Both the position numbers and the translations under genes were made by a program. 64,000 nt of DNA from [Leptolyngbya] sp. PCC 7376 (GTDB lineage: Bacteria; Cyanobacteriota; Cyanobacteriia; Cyanobacteriales; MRBY01), in NCBI RefSeq assembly GCF_000316605.1, contig NC_019683.1, forward strand, positions 852,036 through 916,035, given 5' to 3'. The notes below the pieces were generated by a model, which worked only from the letters and a program-made list of their open reading frames with translations, had not been told where the DNA came from and did not search any database. Below, one piece after another: positions 63,710-64,000 of this stretch (its first letter is position 1; every line of letters begins with the position of its first letter).

Positions 63710-64000
63710 TTATTCAGTAGTTACCCGGAAGCGAATAAAGCCGTATGAGTTTGGTGGCGTTCCAGGCGCGGTAGCACCATCAATCTGACTAGGTGTCGTC
63801 GTCGAATCGACAATTTGGATGACGACAGCACCAGTAGTATTTGTTGATCCAGAGTCCACATTAGTTGAGCCACGTTGACACAATGTTGAAGGAACAGGCG
63901 CAATACCTGGCGGGTAAAATGACCCGCGATCACCATCTAGATAGCTATCAGACAAACCACTCGTTGCATTCAGCAAAGTCCCTGCCTCCGGTGAAGTTGG
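63710..64000 (-). CDS. C-terminus of an exported or surface-type protein (5' end outside window)
   Basis: A frame open from the window edge to a stop at 63710, 96 codons. The sequence is rich in G, S, T, P and D with no basic stretches (SDSYLDGDRGSFYPPG, DSGSTNTTGAVVIQI, PPNSYGFIRFRVTTE), typical of bacterial surface or repeat-domain proteins with beta-strand ends. No family can be named from this fragment. It is convergent with the MscS gene, 36 bases apart. Confidence 0.65.
   Translation of the reverse strand, partial: PTSPEAGTLLNATSGLSDSYLDGDRGSFYPPGIAPVPSTLCQRGSTNVDSGSTNTTGAVVIQIVDSTTTPSQIDGATAPGTPPNSYGFIRFRVTTE

Overview
This is a stretch of a cyanobacterial chromosome. The evidence is the gene set (PetM, a Psb28-type photosystem II factor, CyanoP, a Ycf37-like TPR protein, PcxA, RpaA, ferredoxin-type nitrate reductase NarB) and the very frequent HIP1 octamer GCGATCGC inside and between genes. 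The complete glucosylglycerol (GG) locus and a NrtP-type nitrate permease point to a salt-tolerant marine or brackish strain, perhaps near the Synechococcus PCC 7002 / Leptolyngbya PCC 7376 group. That placement is an inference from gene content. No tRNA, rRNA or CRISPR array was seen.

Layout. 1-8.8 kb: 3' part of hemA, CyanoP lipoprotein, Maf, then three collinear genes of unknown function led by a 1511-residue extremely acidic protein. 8.9-9.8 kb: an intact-looking 950-bp IS630-type insertion sequence with a -1 frameshift transposase. 9.8-14.5 kb: rpaA, thyX carrying an in-frame mini-intein, a secreted unknown protein, dcd, petM, psb28-like gene. 14.5-21.3 kb: nitrate assimilation (nrtP, narB) with an NtcA-type site, and a helicase-like gene convergent with narB. 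21.4-27.2 kb: pcxA, an unknown membrane protein, and a broken arsenic cluster (arsR, a 43-codon acr3 remnant, arsC) split by a divergent AT-rich fatty acid desaturase gene.

27.2-46.7 kb: hemE, then the centrepiece. gpsA, glpD and ggpS lie on the minus strand. Across a 1-kb AT-rich intergenic region, two tandem gghA-type hydrolases, glpK, ggpP and ggtABCD lie on the plus strand. Together they can make GG (GpsA supplies glycerol-3-phosphate, GgpS joins it to glucose, GgpP removes phosphate), recover leaked GG (GgtABCD), split it (GghA) and return glycerol to the triose pool (GlpK, GlpD). A perfect 10-bp inverted repeat lies between the two divergent halves.

46.7-64 kb: mixed housekeeping and accessory genes: VOC and PNPOx-fold proteins, a DCC-family protein, a two-domain histidine phosphatase, an orphan protein with a nuclease-like N-terminus, leuB, a periplasmic-binding lipoprotein coupled to a hybrid histidine kinase, an HI0933-type flavoprotein, a Ycf37-like protein, an amino-acid binding protein, rpmI-rplT, an EamA transporter, a MscS channel and the C-terminus of an exported protein. 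Between rpmI and the EamA gene lies a decayed tandem duplication of the rpmI-start/intergenic/EamA-start segment with an internal 69-bp triplication.
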